DNA from: Butyrivibrio sp.
GTDB taxonomy: Bacteria; Bacillota; Clostridia; Lachnospirales; Lachnospiraceae
DNA: 64,000 nucleotides
Assembly: GCA_016297265.1 (NCBI GenBank)
Contig: JAEDHB010000001.1
Span: forward strand, 124,001-188,000
Direction: 5' to 3'
Shown here: piece by piece, positions 36,791 to 46,831 of the stretch
Layout of the letters: every line of letters begins with the position of its first letter
How positions within the stretch are numbered: position 1 is the stretch's first letter
Program-made: the position numbers and the translations under genes
Notes under the pieces: model-generated
Seen by the model: the letters and a program-made list of their open reading frames with translations, nothing else
Told to the model about the DNA's origin: nothing
The model's database searches: none

Positions 36791-36819
36791 ATTATACAAA
36801 CCAAATATTGTTTTGTCAA
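36791..36819 (-). promoter_or_regulatory. Consensus promoter of yceD-rpmF
   Basis: TTGACA (36814-36819), a 17-base spacer and TATAAT (36791-36796): a perfect sigma-A promoter within 40 bases of the ackA stop. It gives the ribosomal protein pair its own strong transcription. Confidence 0.88.
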
Positions 36820-36827
36820 ATGTTTTT

Positions 36828-38021
36828 TTATTGAACCAATGCAACAGTCTCTCTGGCGATTGCAAGCTCTTCGTTAGTAGGAATCACATACACCTTAACC
36901 TTTGAATCCTCTGTGGAAATAAGGACTTCTTCACCGTTAATCATATTCTTTTCCTCATCTATTCTGATTCCCAGGTATTCAAAATGCTTCATAATCTCAG
37001 CTCTAAGGTCCGGATTATTTTCTCCAACTCCTGCCGTAAATACAATATTGTCAACACCATTCATCGCTGCAACATATGAGCCAATATATTTTACAACTCT
37101 GTAGCAGAATGCTTTTCTCGCATTATGCGCCAGCATATTGCCGTCCAAATCGGCACTTTTAAGGTCTCTGAAATCGCTTGACAATTCGTCGGACAAACCG
37201 AACACTCCTGATTTTTTGTTAAGAATATTCATAACGCCGGCAATGTCAAGATTTTCTTTCTTTGCAATAAATTCAACAATCGATGGGTCAATATCTCCTG
37301 AACGGGTTCCCATTATTAGTCCTTCAAGAGGGGTAAGTCCCATTGAAGTATCAACACATTTTCCGTTATTGACAGCGGAAAGGGATGCTCCGTTACCCAG
37401 ATGGCATACTATGGTTCTTGTCGAATTGTAATCCTCGTTGTTAATCTGTGCCACTCTTTTTGAAACAAAGCTGTGACTTGTACCGTGAAAACCATATCTG
37501 CGCAATTTGTAATCGCGGTAATACTTATATGGAAGGCCGTACAGATATGCCTCCTCCGGCATGGTCTGGTGAAATGCCGTATCGAATACCGCCACCATCT
37601 TAACACCCGGCATGATTTTTTCACATGCATTGATACCGATAAGATTTGCAGGATTATGCAATGGTGCAAGGTCATTACATTCTTCAATAGCCTTCTTAAC
37701 ATCTTCCGTGATAACAACAGAGGAAGTAAACCTCTCACCTCCGTGAACAACTCTGTGTCCCACAGCACCTATTTCAGACATTGACTTTACAACACCTGTG
37801 GCATTATCACAAAGAGCTTCAATCACATACTGAATAGCCTCCGCATGGGTTGGCATATCTTTGTCAACCGTGGTCTTTACTCCTCCCGCAGGTGAATATG
37901 TTAATTTCCCGTCTATTCCGATTCTGTCACAAAGCCCTTTTGCCAGAACCTCCTCACTATCCGAATTGATAAGCTGAAACTTAAGCGAAGAACTTCCGCA
38001 ATTTATAACCAAAACATTCAT
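36828..38021 (-). CDS. ackA: Acetate kinase
   Basis: Makes ATP and acetate from acetyl phosphate. 397 residues, standard length. Motifs: [44 protein letters not shown] and FTAGVGEN. It starts 42 bases after pta; a small CCCTG/CAGGG hairpin lies between them. Confidence 0.97.
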   Translation of the reverse strand: MNVLVINCGSSSLKFQLINSDSEEVLAKGLCDRIGIDGKLTYSPAGGVKTTVDKDMPTHAEAIQYVIEALCDNATGVVKSMSEIGAVGHRVVHGGERFTSSVVITEDVKKAIEECNDLAPLHNPANLIGINACEKIMPGVKMVAVFDTAFHQTMPEEAYLYGLPYKYYRDYKLRRYGFHGTSHSFVSKRVAQINNEDYNSTRTIVCHLGNGASLSAVNNGKCVDTSMGLTPLEGLIMGTRSGDIDPSIVEFIAKKENLDIAGVMNILNKKSGVFGLSDELSSDFRDLKSADLDGNMLAHNARKAFCYRVVKYIGSYVAAMNGVDNIVFTAGVGENNPDLRAEIMKHFEYLGIRIDEEKNMINGEEVLISTEDSKVKVYVIPTNEELAIARETVALVQ

Positions 38022-38063
38022 TATTAAGCCTTTCCATCCCTGAATAATGCAGGGGTAATAATA

Positions 38064-39062
38064 CTAAATTCCTAACTGTGCCTGCACAGCCGTAAGTGCA
38101 ACAACACCAACAATGTCATTTGCCGAACATCCTCTTGACAAATCATTAACCGGTTTGGCAATACCCTGGGTAACAGGACCGTATGCTTCCGCCTTGGCAA
38201 GTCTCTGAACCAATTTGTAGCCGATATTTCCTGAATCAAGATCAGGGAAAATAAGTACATTGGCATGTCCTGCAACAGGACTTCCCGGAGCCTTAACAAT
38301 TCCGACCTCCGGAACAATCGCTGCATCTAACTGCATCTCTCCGTCAATTTTGAGTTCCGGTGCCATCTCCTTTGCAATGGCAACAGCCTTAGCAACCTTA
38401 TCAACATCAGGATGTCTTGCACTGCCCATGGTTGAATGTGAAAGAAGGGCAACGCATGGATCCCTTTCAATAAGCTTTTCAAATGATCTCGCTGAATCAA
38501 CCGCAATTGCTGCAAGTCTCTCAGGGTCCGGATTCTGTTCAAGTCCGCAATCTCCAAACAGGAAAATGCCCTCATCCCCAAATTCACAATTAGGCACCTG
38601 AATAATAAAGAATGCAGAAACCAGCTTTACTCCCGGTTTTGCCTTAACGATCTGAAGTGCCGGTCTCAATGTATTAGCTGTGGAATGACATGCACCGGAT
38701 ACAACACCGTCCGCCTCATTCTCACGAAGCATCATACACGCGTAATGAATATAATCCGTGGTCAGAAGCTCCTTAGCCTCATCCGGGGTCATGCCCTTCA
38801 TTCTACGCAAAACAACCAAATCATCTATGTACTGTTGAAGCTTGTCCGATGTGTTAGGATTAATAATGTTAATACGCGATACATCCAGTCCTCTTGAATA
38901 CGCCTCAACCTCAAAATCATTAGCGATAACGGAAATATCCGCTATTCCTTCCCGTTCAATCATACATGCCGCTTTCCAAACTCGTCTGTCCATTCCTTCC
39001 GGCAGAACAATGTGCTTCTTATCCGCCTTTGCCTTTGCCTTAACGCTGTCGATAATTGCCAT
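38064..39062 (-). CDS. pta: Phosphate acetyltransferase
   Basis: Converts acetyl-CoA to acetyl phosphate. 332 residues, the short single-domain form. VLPEGMDRRVWKAA near the start, SGACHSTANTLRPALQ, and FPDLDSGNIGYK are typical. The ATG at 39062 is chosen behind GGAGC; two TTG codons lie just upstream in frame. With AckA it forms the acetate branch beside ptb-buk. Confidence 0.95.
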   Translation of the reverse strand: MAIIDSVKAKAKADKKHIVLPEGMDRRVWKAACMIEREGIADISVIANDFEVEAYSRGLDVSRINIINPNTSDKLQQYIDDLVVLRRMKGMTPDEAKELLTTDYIHYACMMLRENEADGVVSGACHSTANTLRPALQIVKAKPGVKLVSAFFIIQVPNCEFGDEGIFLFGDCGLEQNPDPERLAAIAVDSARSFEKLIERDPCVALLSHSTMGSARHPDVDKVAKAVAIAKEMAPELKIDGEMQLDAAIVPEVGIVKAPGSPVAGHANVLIFPDLDSGNIGYKLVQRLAKAEAYGPVTQGIAKPVNDLSRGCSANDIVGVVALTAVQAQLGI

Positions 39063-39111
39063 AGCCAACAAAGCTCCTTCCTCAACAAATTGTAGTAAAA
39101 ATATCTATATT

Positions 39112-39139
39112 ATTATACCACAAAACTATATATTAACAA
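39112..39139 (-). promoter_or_regulatory. Promoter of pta-ackA
   Basis: TTGTTA (39134-39139), a 16-base spacer and TATAAT (39112-39117) preceded by TGG (extended -10). In the same AT-rich gap the tmcAL strand has TGG plus TAAAAT about 45 bases before its ATG, a weaker divergent promoter. Confidence 0.65.
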
Positions 39140-39220
39140 ATAGAATTTTCTTTTTCTTTTATATAAAAAAATATTATGGTAAAATTATTATTAACTGAAA
39201 GACATTTATAGGAGAACTAT

Positions 39221-40480
39221 ATGAAAACACTGGGAATCATTGCAGAATATAATCCATTTCATCCGGGTCATAAATATCAGATTGACAAAGCAAGAGAAGC
39301 AACAAATGCCGATTGTGTCATCGCTGTCATGAGCGGAAATTTTGTCCAGCGCGGCGAGCCTGCAATTGCGGACAAAATCACTCGTGCCAAAACTGCACTG
39401 GTCTCCGGAATCGACCTCGTGGTTGAGCTTCCGGTTCTCTACTCCACTGCCGGCGCACAAATTTTTGCATACGGCGGAGTCAACATACTCGACAAGCTTG
39501 GAGCTGATTACATTTCCTTCGGAGCCGAGACAAAGGATATAACCCTTCTGCAGACAATTGCAGATTATCTCTTTGACGAGCCTGAGGAATACAGCGCATC
39601 GCTCAAGAAGCATCTTGCCGGCGGAGCAAGCTTTGCTCTTGCACGCTCACTTGCCCTTTCCGACTGCGGAGTAGCGCAAAATATAATCGAAGAGTTAAGC
39701 AAACCAAACAACATTCTTGGGATTGAATATCTGAAAGCCATCAGATATTTTAACAGCACAATGACACCCGTTCCGGTTCCCAGAAAAGGAGCAGGCTACA
39801 ACGATACCGACACCGATACCATTTTTGCCAGCGCAACCGGAATTCGCAGAATCATGTCACACCGTTATGAAGCTTTGTCCACAGCGAATTGCGCAGATAC
39901 CGAAGACTACAGTAAATTCCTAAGCAGTGAAGTTAACCTGATTTTGGCTGAGGAATTCGGCAAAACAATGCCCATTCTGCCGGATGATGTTTCGCCATTG
40001 CTAAGCTATGCCCTTGAGAGCAACAAAACCTACGCTCATTTCGCCGACAGTACCGAAAACATATCCAATAAAATATGCAATCTCACCCGGCCATTTTACA
40101 GCATTTCCTATAATGAATTAATAGATGCATTAAAAACAAAAGAGCTGACATACTCAAGACTTAGCCGTGTTATGGCACACATTCTTTTGGGAATCACACA
40201 GGATAAAATAAAATACTGCGCAGACAATTCATATCCCGTCTACGCAAGAATCCTTGGCTTTAACGATGCAGGTCAGCAATATTTGCACGAAATACGGGAC
40301 AATGAAGGAATCCCCGTAATCACCTCCGTCAATTCCGGAATAAAAAAATTACCTGCACAGCTTATTCCCATATGGGAATCCGATGTACAGGCAACAAATA
40401 TTTATAATCTTATTGTAAAAAACAAATTCAATACTATTTTACCGGACGACTACCGTATGCAGCCGGTAATTAATTCTTAA
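39221..40480 (+). CDS. tmcAL: tRNA(Met) cytidine acetate ligase
   Basis: 419 residues of the YlbM/TmcAL family. It uses acetate and ATP to acetylate the wobble cytidine (C34) of elongator tRNA-Met. The nucleotidyltransferase-like motif [15 protein letters not shown] and the next block [13 protein letters not shown] are clear. AGGAG precedes the ATG. It is divergent from pta-ackA, which makes acetate, and its 3' end overlaps the convergent UPF0210 gene by 11 bases. Confidence 0.92.
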   Translation: MKTLGIIAEYNPFHPGHKYQIDKAREATNADCVIAVMSGNFVQRGEPAIADKITRAKTALVSGIDLVVELPVLYSTAGAQIFAYGGVNILDKLGADYISFGAETKDITLLQTIADYLFDEPEEYSASLKKHLAGGASFALARSLALSDCGVAQNIIEELSKPNNILGIEYLKAIRYFNSTMTPVPVPRKGAGYNDTDTDTIFASATGIRRIMSHRYEALSTANCADTEDYSKFLSSEVNLILAEEFGKTMPILPDDVSPLLSYALESNKTYAHFADSTENISNKICNLTRPFYSISYNELIDALKTKELTYSRLSRVMAHILLGITQDKIKYCADNSYPVYARILGFNDAGQQYLHEIRDNEGIPVITSVNSGIKKLPAQLIPIWESDVQATNIYNLIVKNKFNTILPDDYRMQPVINS

Positions 40481-41834
40481 AGCTATGGATTGGCGCCGGT
40501 ATTCTGCCCTTGCGATTGACAAACACAGAACAATCAAAATTATTGACAGGCATTATCGGTGCATATCCCAACAATCCGCCAAATTCTACAACATCTCCGG
40601 CTTTCTTACCTGCAGCAGGAATAATCCTTACCGCAGTAGTCTTCTGGTTAACCATGCCAATAGCAGCTTCATCAGCAATGATTCCGGCAATTGTTTCAGC
40701 CGATGTATCTCCCGGAATTGCAATCATATCAAGTCCAACCGAACATACACATGTCATTGCTTCAAGTTTTTCAATAGTAAGCGAGCCCTCCCTGACAGCA
40801 TCAATCATGCCCTGGTCTTCACTTACCGGAATAAATGCACCGCTCAAGCCGCCGACATATGAGGAAGCCATAACGCCTCCCTTCTTAACCTGGTCATTGA
40901 GAAGTGCAAGAGCTGCCGTTGTACCCGGTGCGCCGGCTCTCTGCAAACCGATTTCTTCAAGAATCTCTGCTACCGAATCGCCAACAGCAGGGGTAGGTGC
41001 AAGAGATAAATCAATAATTCCGAAAGGAATACCAAGTCTCTTACTTGCCTCCTGTGCCACCAGCTGGCCCACTCTTGTTATCTTAAATGCTGTTTTCTTA
41101 ATCGTCTCACAAAGCTCTTCAAAATCAGCATTATCAAGATTCTGAAGCGCATATTTTACTACTCCCGGACCACTGACACCCACGTTGATAATAGCATCCG
41201 CCTCGGACACACCATGAAAAGCACCTGCCATAAACGGATTATCATCCGGAGCATTGCACAATGCAACAAATTTTGCACATCCAAGTGAATCATTGTCCTC
41301 TGTAAGCTTTGCAGTTTCCTTAATAATATCTCCTAAAAGTCTTACGGCATCCATATTGATTCCTGTTTTCGTTGAACCGACATTTACCGAACTGCAGATG
41401 AGTTCCGTTGATGCAAGCGCCATAGGGATTGATTTGATAAGAAGCTCATCGCTCTTTGTCATGCCCTTGCTGACAATTGCTGAATATCCGCCGATAAAAT
41501 TGACACCAACCTCATGTGCTGCCTTGTCAAGTGTCTTAGCAATTTCAACATAATCCTCAGGCGTTTTGCAGCAATTCTGACCTACAAGTGAAATAGGTGT
41601 AATGGAAATTCTTTTATTGACAATCGGTATTCCAAATTCTTTTTCAATTTCATTTCCCGTGGCAACCAGATTCTTTGCCAGTGTTGTAATTTTGTTATAT
41701 ATATTCTGCTTGGTTTCCTCAAGGCTTGAGGATGCGCAGGAAAGAAGGTTGATACCCATTGTAATCGTTCTTACATCAAGATTCTCCTTCTCAATCATCT
41801 GGTTGGTTTCGTTAACTTCAAAAATATTTATCAT
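40470..41834 (-). CDS. UPF0210 (DUF711, PFL-like) family protein
   Basis: 454 residues of a conserved family of unknown function distantly related to pyruvate formate-lyase-like folds. Visible segments are [45 protein letters not shown], and [17 protein letters not shown]. It follows the ACT-domain gene by 23 bases; the two are commonly neighbours. AAAGGGAAA precedes the ATG. No reaction can be assigned. Confidence 0.88.
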   Translation of the reverse strand: MINIFEVNETNQMIEKENLDVRTITMGINLLSCASSSLEETKQNIYNKITTLAKNLVATGNEIEKEFGIPIVNKRISITPISLVGQNCCKTPEDYVEIAKTLDKAAHEVGVNFIGGYSAIVSKGMTKSDELLIKSIPMALASTELICSSVNVGSTKTGINMDAVRLLGDIIKETAKLTEDNDSLGCAKFVALCNAPDDNPFMAGAFHGVSEADAIINVGVSGPGVVKYALQNLDNADFEELCETIKKTAFKITRVGQLVAQEASKRLGIPFGIIDLSLAPTPAVGDSVAEILEEIGLQRAGAPGTTAALALLNDQVKKGGVMASSYVGGLSGAFIPVSEDQGMIDAVREGSLTIEKLEAMTCVCSVGLDMIAIPGDTSAETIAGIIADEAAIGMVNQKTTAVRIIPAAGKKAGDVVEFGGLLGYAPIMPVNNFDCSVFVNRKGRIPAPIHSFKN

Positions 41835-41857
41835 GATAATTTCCCTTTCAGCCTAAA

Positions 41858-42130
41858 TTAGATTCTGTGCATTTTGTCAAAGATTTCTTCTCTCTGGCAT
41901 TTGATTACAACACCGATTCCTTCGCCGATTTTGTCAAGGTCAGTAATAATCTCACTCAAATCCTTGGTTGCATTGGCAGCTTCAACAATCATCATCATGT
42001 TAAAGTATTCCTGAATAATTGTCTGTGAAATATCAAGAATATTAATCTTATTTTTCGCAAGATATGTACACACCTTGGCAATAATTCCTACTGTATCTTT
42101 TCCTACTACCGTTATTATTACTTTGTTCAT
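41858..42130 (-). CDS. ACT-domain protein (UPF0237 family)
   Basis: 90 residues, a single ACT domain: VIITVVGKDTVGIIAKVCTYL followed by the usual beta-alpha pattern. Such small ACT proteins are thought to bind amino acids and regulate partners. Its constant neighbour, the UPF0210 protein, is the likely partner (inference). GGAGAAAG precedes the ATG. Confidence 0.9.
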   Translation of the reverse strand: MNKVIITVVGKDTVGIIAKVCTYLAKNKINILDISQTIIQEYFNMMMIVEAANATKDLSEIITDLDKIGEGIGVVIKCQREEIFDKMHRI

Positions 42131-42145
42131 GTTCTTTCTCCATCC

Positions 42146-42943
42146 TTAAAATATAATAATATCCGATGCCCTGTCACGCGCGGCAACCTGAATGTCAAAA
42201 TCATCCGCCTTGTGATAGTTATCAGCAATATTGATTTCATTTTTAACAGTTTCATAAGCAAGCTCAGGGAAATTATTTTCCTTGCTGAGATGCCCCAAAA
42301 GCAAATGCTCTATATTATCATTGAGAAGCTCACTCAAAAGCTTTCCGCACGACTCATTGGACAAATGACCCCTGGTGCCGAGTATTCTCTGCTTAAGATA
42401 ATATGGATACCGGCCTGTCATAAGCATATTGATATCATGGTTCGCCTCGATAAGCATGCAGTTCAGATTCGAAAAACTGTCGATGATTCGCTCATCATAC
42501 TGACCCAGGTCCGTAATGACACCGGCCTTTTTTCTGCCATCGGACAAAACATATGCCACAGGATCTGCGGCATCATGCGAAATTGATGTTGTGGTTATCT
42601 CAATATCCCTGATTTTGAAGGTATCTCCGGCCTTAAAGGAATGATATATTCCTTCCGGAATGTTTCCGAGCTTTGAATAGTTCCGGATATATCCAACCAC
42701 TTTTTCGGTGCCGTACACAGGCGTTACCGAATGTCTTTCAAAAACACCGAGGCCTCCGATGTGGTCATCATGCTCATGCGTAATAAGGACTGCATTGATA
42801 TCTTCTGCTTTCAAATCAAGTTTATTAAGTCCCTCCAGCACTTTTTTCTTACTGACGCCATCATCAATAAGAATATGTGTTGATTCAGTTCCAACATATA
42901 TGCAATTGCCACTGCTGCCACTGGCAATACTCATCATCCTCAT
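42146..42943 (-). CDS. MBL-fold hydrolase, WalJ/YycJ-like
   Basis: 265 residues. The metallo-beta-lactamase motif THEHDDHIGGL binds two metals; SGSSGNCIYV and ILIDDG at the start are typical of YycJ/WalJ proteins. In other Firmicutes walJ lies with the walRK two-component genes and affects cell division or DNA metabolism. Here it lies in an operon with a GGDEF protein and an FtsA-like protein instead. AGGAG precedes the ATG. Confidence 0.88.
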   Translation of the reverse strand: MRMMSIASGSSGNCIYVGTESTHILIDDGVSKKKVLEGLNKLDLKAEDINAVLITHEHDDHIGGLGVFERHSVTPVYGTEKVVGYIRNYSKLGNIPEGIYHSFKAGDTFKIRDIEITTTSISHDAADPVAYVLSDGRKKAGVITDLGQYDERIIDSFSNLNCMLIEANHDINMLMTGRYPYYLKQRILGTRGHLSNESCGKLLSELLNDNIEHLLLGHLSKENNFPELAYETVKNEINIADNYHKADDFDIQVAARDRASDIIIF

Positions 42944-42949
42944 GTAAAA

Positions 42950-44656
42950 CTACTCCTCAACATACTGTCCGTCGATAGTTAATCTGTCACGACCATGTTG
43001 TTTTGAATAATACATTGCTTTATCCGCTCTGTCAACCAGAACATGCAGATCTTCCGTATTGTCAGGATAAGTACTAAGTCCCATACTGACATTGGCATAT
43101 ACGCAATGCTCATCATTCTTAATCGGAGACTCCTTAATTTTGCGCCTAAGCTCTTCCATAATGAAATGAACCTGTGTAGTATCCATATTACGGAATACAA
43201 TAACAAACTCTTCGCCGCCGTATCTGAACGCAACGCCATCATACGCTTTGGCACACTCACCAATCTGTTCGGCAACTGTTTTGATTGCAATATCTCCGAA
43301 AAGATGACCATATTTGTCATTAATTTTTTTGAAATAGTCAATATCAACCATTCCCACGGATATTTTGCCGTCGACCTTAGCATTATAAAAGTTATCTTGA
43401 AAATACAGGTTCATATATCTTCTGTTATAAAGACCGCTAAGCGCATCCTTAATCGACATCTCCTGCATTTTATAATACATGGTTAGATTTCGTGCAGCAA
43501 CTTCAATCTGTCCGAAAATATTATCCAGAACAATATTTTTATCATCGAAAGCATGAACAGTATTGCTCATCATCACAAAGACGCATGAAGGTCCGTTGTC
43601 CGCTTCGATGGTTTTGACTGCAATTGAAGATACTCCCATTCTCTCAAAATACGGGAATTCCTCATAGGATATATCATTGTCAACATAATACTCACCAAGG
43701 TTTCTGTGTTCATGAATAAATGCGTAACTAAGGAAAAATTCATAGAACTGTTTACGTTCTTCGCTGTCCATAAAATTCTCAAAACTGCCGGAGTATTTTT
43801 TTCTGAGACTTCTGTCCTTAAAAATCAATCCGCAAAAGCTCAGACCAAAGTGGTCACTGAAAAGCTTCGTAGTTTTTTCAATCAGGATTTTCAAATCAAA
43901 TGTGGATACGAGGATATTCAGGAATTCGTTCTGTATTCTGATATCCGCATTGGCAACATTGATTTTTCTGTAGGCTTCCTCAATTTCAAATTTCTTAATA
44001 CCCAGCTGTTCGTTGGCAAGCATAACACTGTTCTGAATCTCATTAAATTTGTCAGAATTATCTTTTGCCTTGTCAAGAAGCCTTTCCTTAGACATCGCAT
44101 ATCTGAAGTAGTAATTCTGCATATTTCCGTAAAAACTTGCAAATGCATAAGTAGACAGTCCGGAAACAACCGCAAGAAAGCTGTAATTGAACAAATGCGA
44201 AATCACATCTTCCTCGTAGAAAAGCGGTGCCGTGATAGTGGAAATAGCAAGACCCAGCTGACACAATATAGCAAGTCTGACTCTCTTGCCATAATCACTT
44301 ACATCAATCGAAAAGATTGTCTCACATACAAAAAGCACATAGAAAAGCATGGCAAAACAATCAGCGATGCCACCAATGTTATTTTTTCCGTAATCACTTA
44401 TTAACAGACTTGAAACAAATACTTCAATGCATCTTACCACTCTAAGAATAGCTATTTTGTGGAAAAATTTCTTATATGCCAGAAGCATATCCACAATAAG
44501 GACTATGCATATTACCATTATTGTAATATACTTGGTATTTCCATCATTATCGCCTATAATGAGGCTGTTAGCGGTATATAACAAAAGTATTACAAACAAG
44601 CTCAAATGCCTTTTCGAGAAATTCATTTGATATTCAAGCAATTTCTCATTATTCAT
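42950..44656 (-). CDS. Membrane diguanylate cyclase (GGDEF) with GAF-like sensor
   Basis: 568 residues. About six membrane helices (15-190) precede a coiled-coil stretch (about 195-235), a GAF-like domain (about 240-395) and a GGDEF domain (about 405-560). The active site is FRYGGEEF, so cyclase activity making c-di-GMP is expected. The position of the inhibitory RxxD site reads KAYD, so product inhibition may be lost. It starts 18 bases after the FtsA-like gene. GGAGGG precedes the ATG. Confidence 0.92.
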   Translation of the reverse strand: MNNEKLLEYQMNFSKRHLSLFVILLLYTANSLIIGDNDGNTKYITIMVICIVLIVDMLLAYKKFFHKIAILRVVRCIEVFVSSLLISDYGKNNIGGIADCFAMLFYVLFVCETIFSIDVSDYGKRVRLAILCQLGLAISTITAPLFYEEDVISHLFNYSFLAVVSGLSTYAFASFYGNMQNYYFRYAMSKERLLDKAKDNSDKFNEIQNSVMLANEQLGIKKFEIEEAYRKINVANADIRIQNEFLNILVSTFDLKILIEKTTKLFSDHFGLSFCGLIFKDRSLRKKYSGSFENFMDSEERKQFYEFFLSYAFIHEHRNLGEYYVDNDISYEEFPYFERMGVSSIAVKTIEADNGPSCVFVMMSNTVHAFDDKNIVLDNIFGQIEVAARNLTMYYKMQEMSIKDALSGLYNRRYMNLYFQDNFYNAKVDGKISVGMVDIDYFKKINDKYGHLFGDIAIKTVAEQIGECAKAYDGVAFRYGGEEFVIVFRNMDTTQVHFIMEELRRKIKESPIKNDEHCVYANVSMGLSTYPDNTEDLHVLVDRADKAMYYSKQHGRDRLTIDGQYVEE

Positions 44657-44674
44657 CTATGCGTACCCTCCAGA

Positions 44675-46738
44675 TTATTTGTCGCTCCAATAGATTTCTA
44701 TTGTATCAGCATCATTGACTTCGTCAGAGAACTCTGCTTTAATTCCATTAATATTAGTAACAATGTCACTGCCCTTCATCTCTCTTACATCAAAATGAAT
44801 AGCATCCATAACATCCACCATAATGTATTTATCTTTGCCGGACAATTCAACGGCATTACCGTTGACCGTCAATTTGATTATGCGAGTCTGTTTAGCTTTC
44901 TGCGTATTCTTTTTGGCAGGTTTATCCTGTGCCTTGTGTTCTGTGGTATTATCTTCAGGCAGTTCATCAAAAGAAGTAATTTTGTCAACATCAACATATT
45001 CCACAGTGAAATTCTCATATACCTTCGTATCTTTATCGGCAGGCATATTGTTGACCACAACAGCCACTGTTTCAAGGTCCACATCAAGGAATTCAAAAAG
45101 CTGTTGCAATGAATAATAATTCTCCATCACAATCTTATCTTTTGCCTTAATTTCATAATCATTATTCTCAATGGTGCCATTGACATATGCATATCTTGGG
45201 CACACAATATTTTTACCGTTAATCGAAAAAGAAATTGTCGATTTCAATTCAGGCAGTTCGCCAATTGTAAGCCTGCCGCATTCACCGGCAGTGGATTCCT
45301 CAATATCAATATAATCATTCTTTTCGATTTCAGAATTAAGACTAACCGGCTTGCCGTTTCTGAAGATTTTGGCCGGTTCACCGGCTTCTCCCCTGATCAT
45401 TCTTGCCTGTCCGTTAAGCGTATAATTTATGACATTGCCCCGCTTAGGGAACAGCTTATCATTAGGATAACCGGCCTGCATAATTGCATCTATAACGGTA
45501 AGTCTGCTGTTATCATAAAGCTTGATTCTCTCGCCGTTGACGGTTACATATATAAAATTATTCTTCTGGTTATAGTAGTTAATGCAGATTCCCACCGGCG
45601 TAACATAGAGGGAATCCTTTTTGATATTATCAATGGCAAAATCAATATTTTCAAGGACTTCCTTACCTCTTATTGCCACTCTTTCCTTTGGTAAGCCTAA
45701 GCACTTGGCAAGGTTTTCGCAAAATCCCGGTATCTTACCCCCACCGCCGACAACAAATACTGCACTTACCGGCTTATCCCCGTTGAGTTCGCAAATCCTG
45801 TCCGCCACGCCTTTGGTTATTCTGTCCACCACTTCCTTGGCAATCTGTTTAACCTCCTTAGGCGTGGTCGTCTGCTTAAGTCCCATAATATCTTTAAACT
45901 GAATAACTTTTTTGGTGGTTCCGGCATCCATCTTGATTTTCTCGGCAGTTGCAAAATCAACAAGAAAATGTTTGGCAATCACCTCTGTGATTTCATCTCC
46001 CGCATGAGGAAGCATACCATACGCAACAACGCTTCCGTCCCTCGTAATACAGATATCGCTTGTTCCTGCCCCCACATCCACAAGGGATATATTCAGCAAT
46101 CTGTACTGTTCCGGAATTGCAACATTCATTGCCGCAATAGGCTCCAAAGTAAGATTTGCAACCTCAAGTTCCGCCGCTTCCACGGAGGCATACAGTCCGT
46201 CAACCACATCCTCCGGTAAAAATGTTGCAAGAAGCTCAACGCTTATTTTGCTGGCCTTATGGCCCTCGATATTGGTAATTTCATAATCATTTACATAATA
46301 TTTTACAGGGGTATATCCCACACAATAATAATTGACATTATCTTCCTGCTCATTAATCATTCTGTGCGCTATTTCCACAGCTGAAAAATCGAGGTTATAG
46401 ATATCTTCCTTGTCAACTCTTTTTTCCTCATCAAAAGAATTGTCAGAGGATACGGTAATAGTCTTGAGAACACGTCCGGCAGCGGCAATACATACCTTAT
46501 TCAGAGCAACTCCCAGTTTGGATTCAAGCTTGGTCTTAATGTACATTATTTCTTCGGCGACCTTGCCGATATCATGTACCTGACCATCGAGCATGGCTCT
46601 GGTATCATGCTCCTTAACATCCATTGCAACAATGTGAAATCCATTGGAATCCATATATCCAACAGTTCCTACAATACTCCTTGTACCTATATCAAGACCA
46701 AATACCAGTTGATCTGCATTTTTTACAATTGCTGCCAT
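44675..46738 (-). CDS. FtsA/PilM-like actin-fold protein with long C-terminal extension
   Basis: 687 residues. The first about 385 are an FtsA-like ATPase: VFGLDIGTRSIVG, DVGAGTSDICITRDG, and VFVVGGGGKIPGF. Ordinary FtsA ends near 400 residues with a membrane helix. Here about 300 further residues follow, with three beta-rich modules that share a VxxNGxxI/V start (VTVNGERIKL, FSINGKNIV, LTVNGNAVEL), perhaps beta-grasp domains, joined by a lysine-rich linker. No amphipathic tail is obvious. It has its own promoter and heads the operon with GGDEF, WalJ-like, ACT and UPF0210 genes. Its role in division or envelope assembly is unproven. Confidence 0.82.
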   Translation of the reverse strand: MAAIVKNADQLVFGLDIGTRSIVGTVGYMDSNGFHIVAMDVKEHDTRAMLDGQVHDIGKVAEEIMYIKTKLESKLGVALNKVCIAAAGRVLKTITVSSDNSFDEEKRVDKEDIYNLDFSAVEIAHRMINEQEDNVNYYCVGYTPVKYYVNDYEITNIEGHKASKISVELLATFLPEDVVDGLYASVEAAELEVANLTLEPIAAMNVAIPEQYRLLNISLVDVGAGTSDICITRDGSVVAYGMLPHAGDEITEVIAKHFLVDFATAEKIKMDAGTTKKVIQFKDIMGLKQTTTPKEVKQIAKEVVDRITKGVADRICELNGDKPVSAVFVVGGGGKIPGFCENLAKCLGLPKERVAIRGKEVLENIDFAIDNIKKDSLYVTPVGICINYYNQKNNFIYVTVNGERIKLYDNSRLTVIDAIMQAGYPNDKLFPKRGNVINYTLNGQARMIRGEAGEPAKIFRNGKPVSLNSEIEKNDYIDIEESTAGECGRLTIGELPELKSTISFSINGKNIVCPRYAYVNGTIENNDYEIKAKDKIVMENYYSLQQLFEFLDVDLETVAVVVNNMPADKDTKVYENFTVEYVDVDKITSFDELPEDNTTEHKAQDKPAKKNTQKAKQTRIIKLTVNGNAVELSGKDKYIMVDVMDAIHFDVREMKGSDIVTNINGIKAEFSDEVNDADTIEIYWSDK

Positions 46739-46801
46739 AAATAGCCTCCGGTTACTTTATCTTTAATGCACATAGTGTCGATTAGTCAACTTTATCGTAA
46801 T

Positions 46802-46831
46802 ATTATATCATATTCAGACATATTCTGCCAA
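46802..46831 (-). promoter_or_regulatory. Promoter of the FtsA-like operon
   Basis: TTGGCA (46826-46831), an 18-base spacer and TATAAT (46802-46807) with TGA before it. The -35 lies inside the 3' end of coaE. The 17 bases at 46796-46812 are identical to those around the -10 at 50386-50402. Confidence 0.7.

Noticed and set aside
39128..39145. TTGTTAATATATAG at the pta promoter looks like half a Rex site
   Set aside because: Only one arm matches; the second arm is absent.
40510..41145. 211-codon open frame opposite the UPF0210 gene
   Set aside because: Composition is that of an antisense shadow; the UPF0210 protein on the other strand is clearly real.
43706..44404. 232-codon open frame on the plus strand inside the GGDEF gene
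   Set aside because: No recognisable domain, no ribosome-binding site, and wholly inside a well-supported gene.
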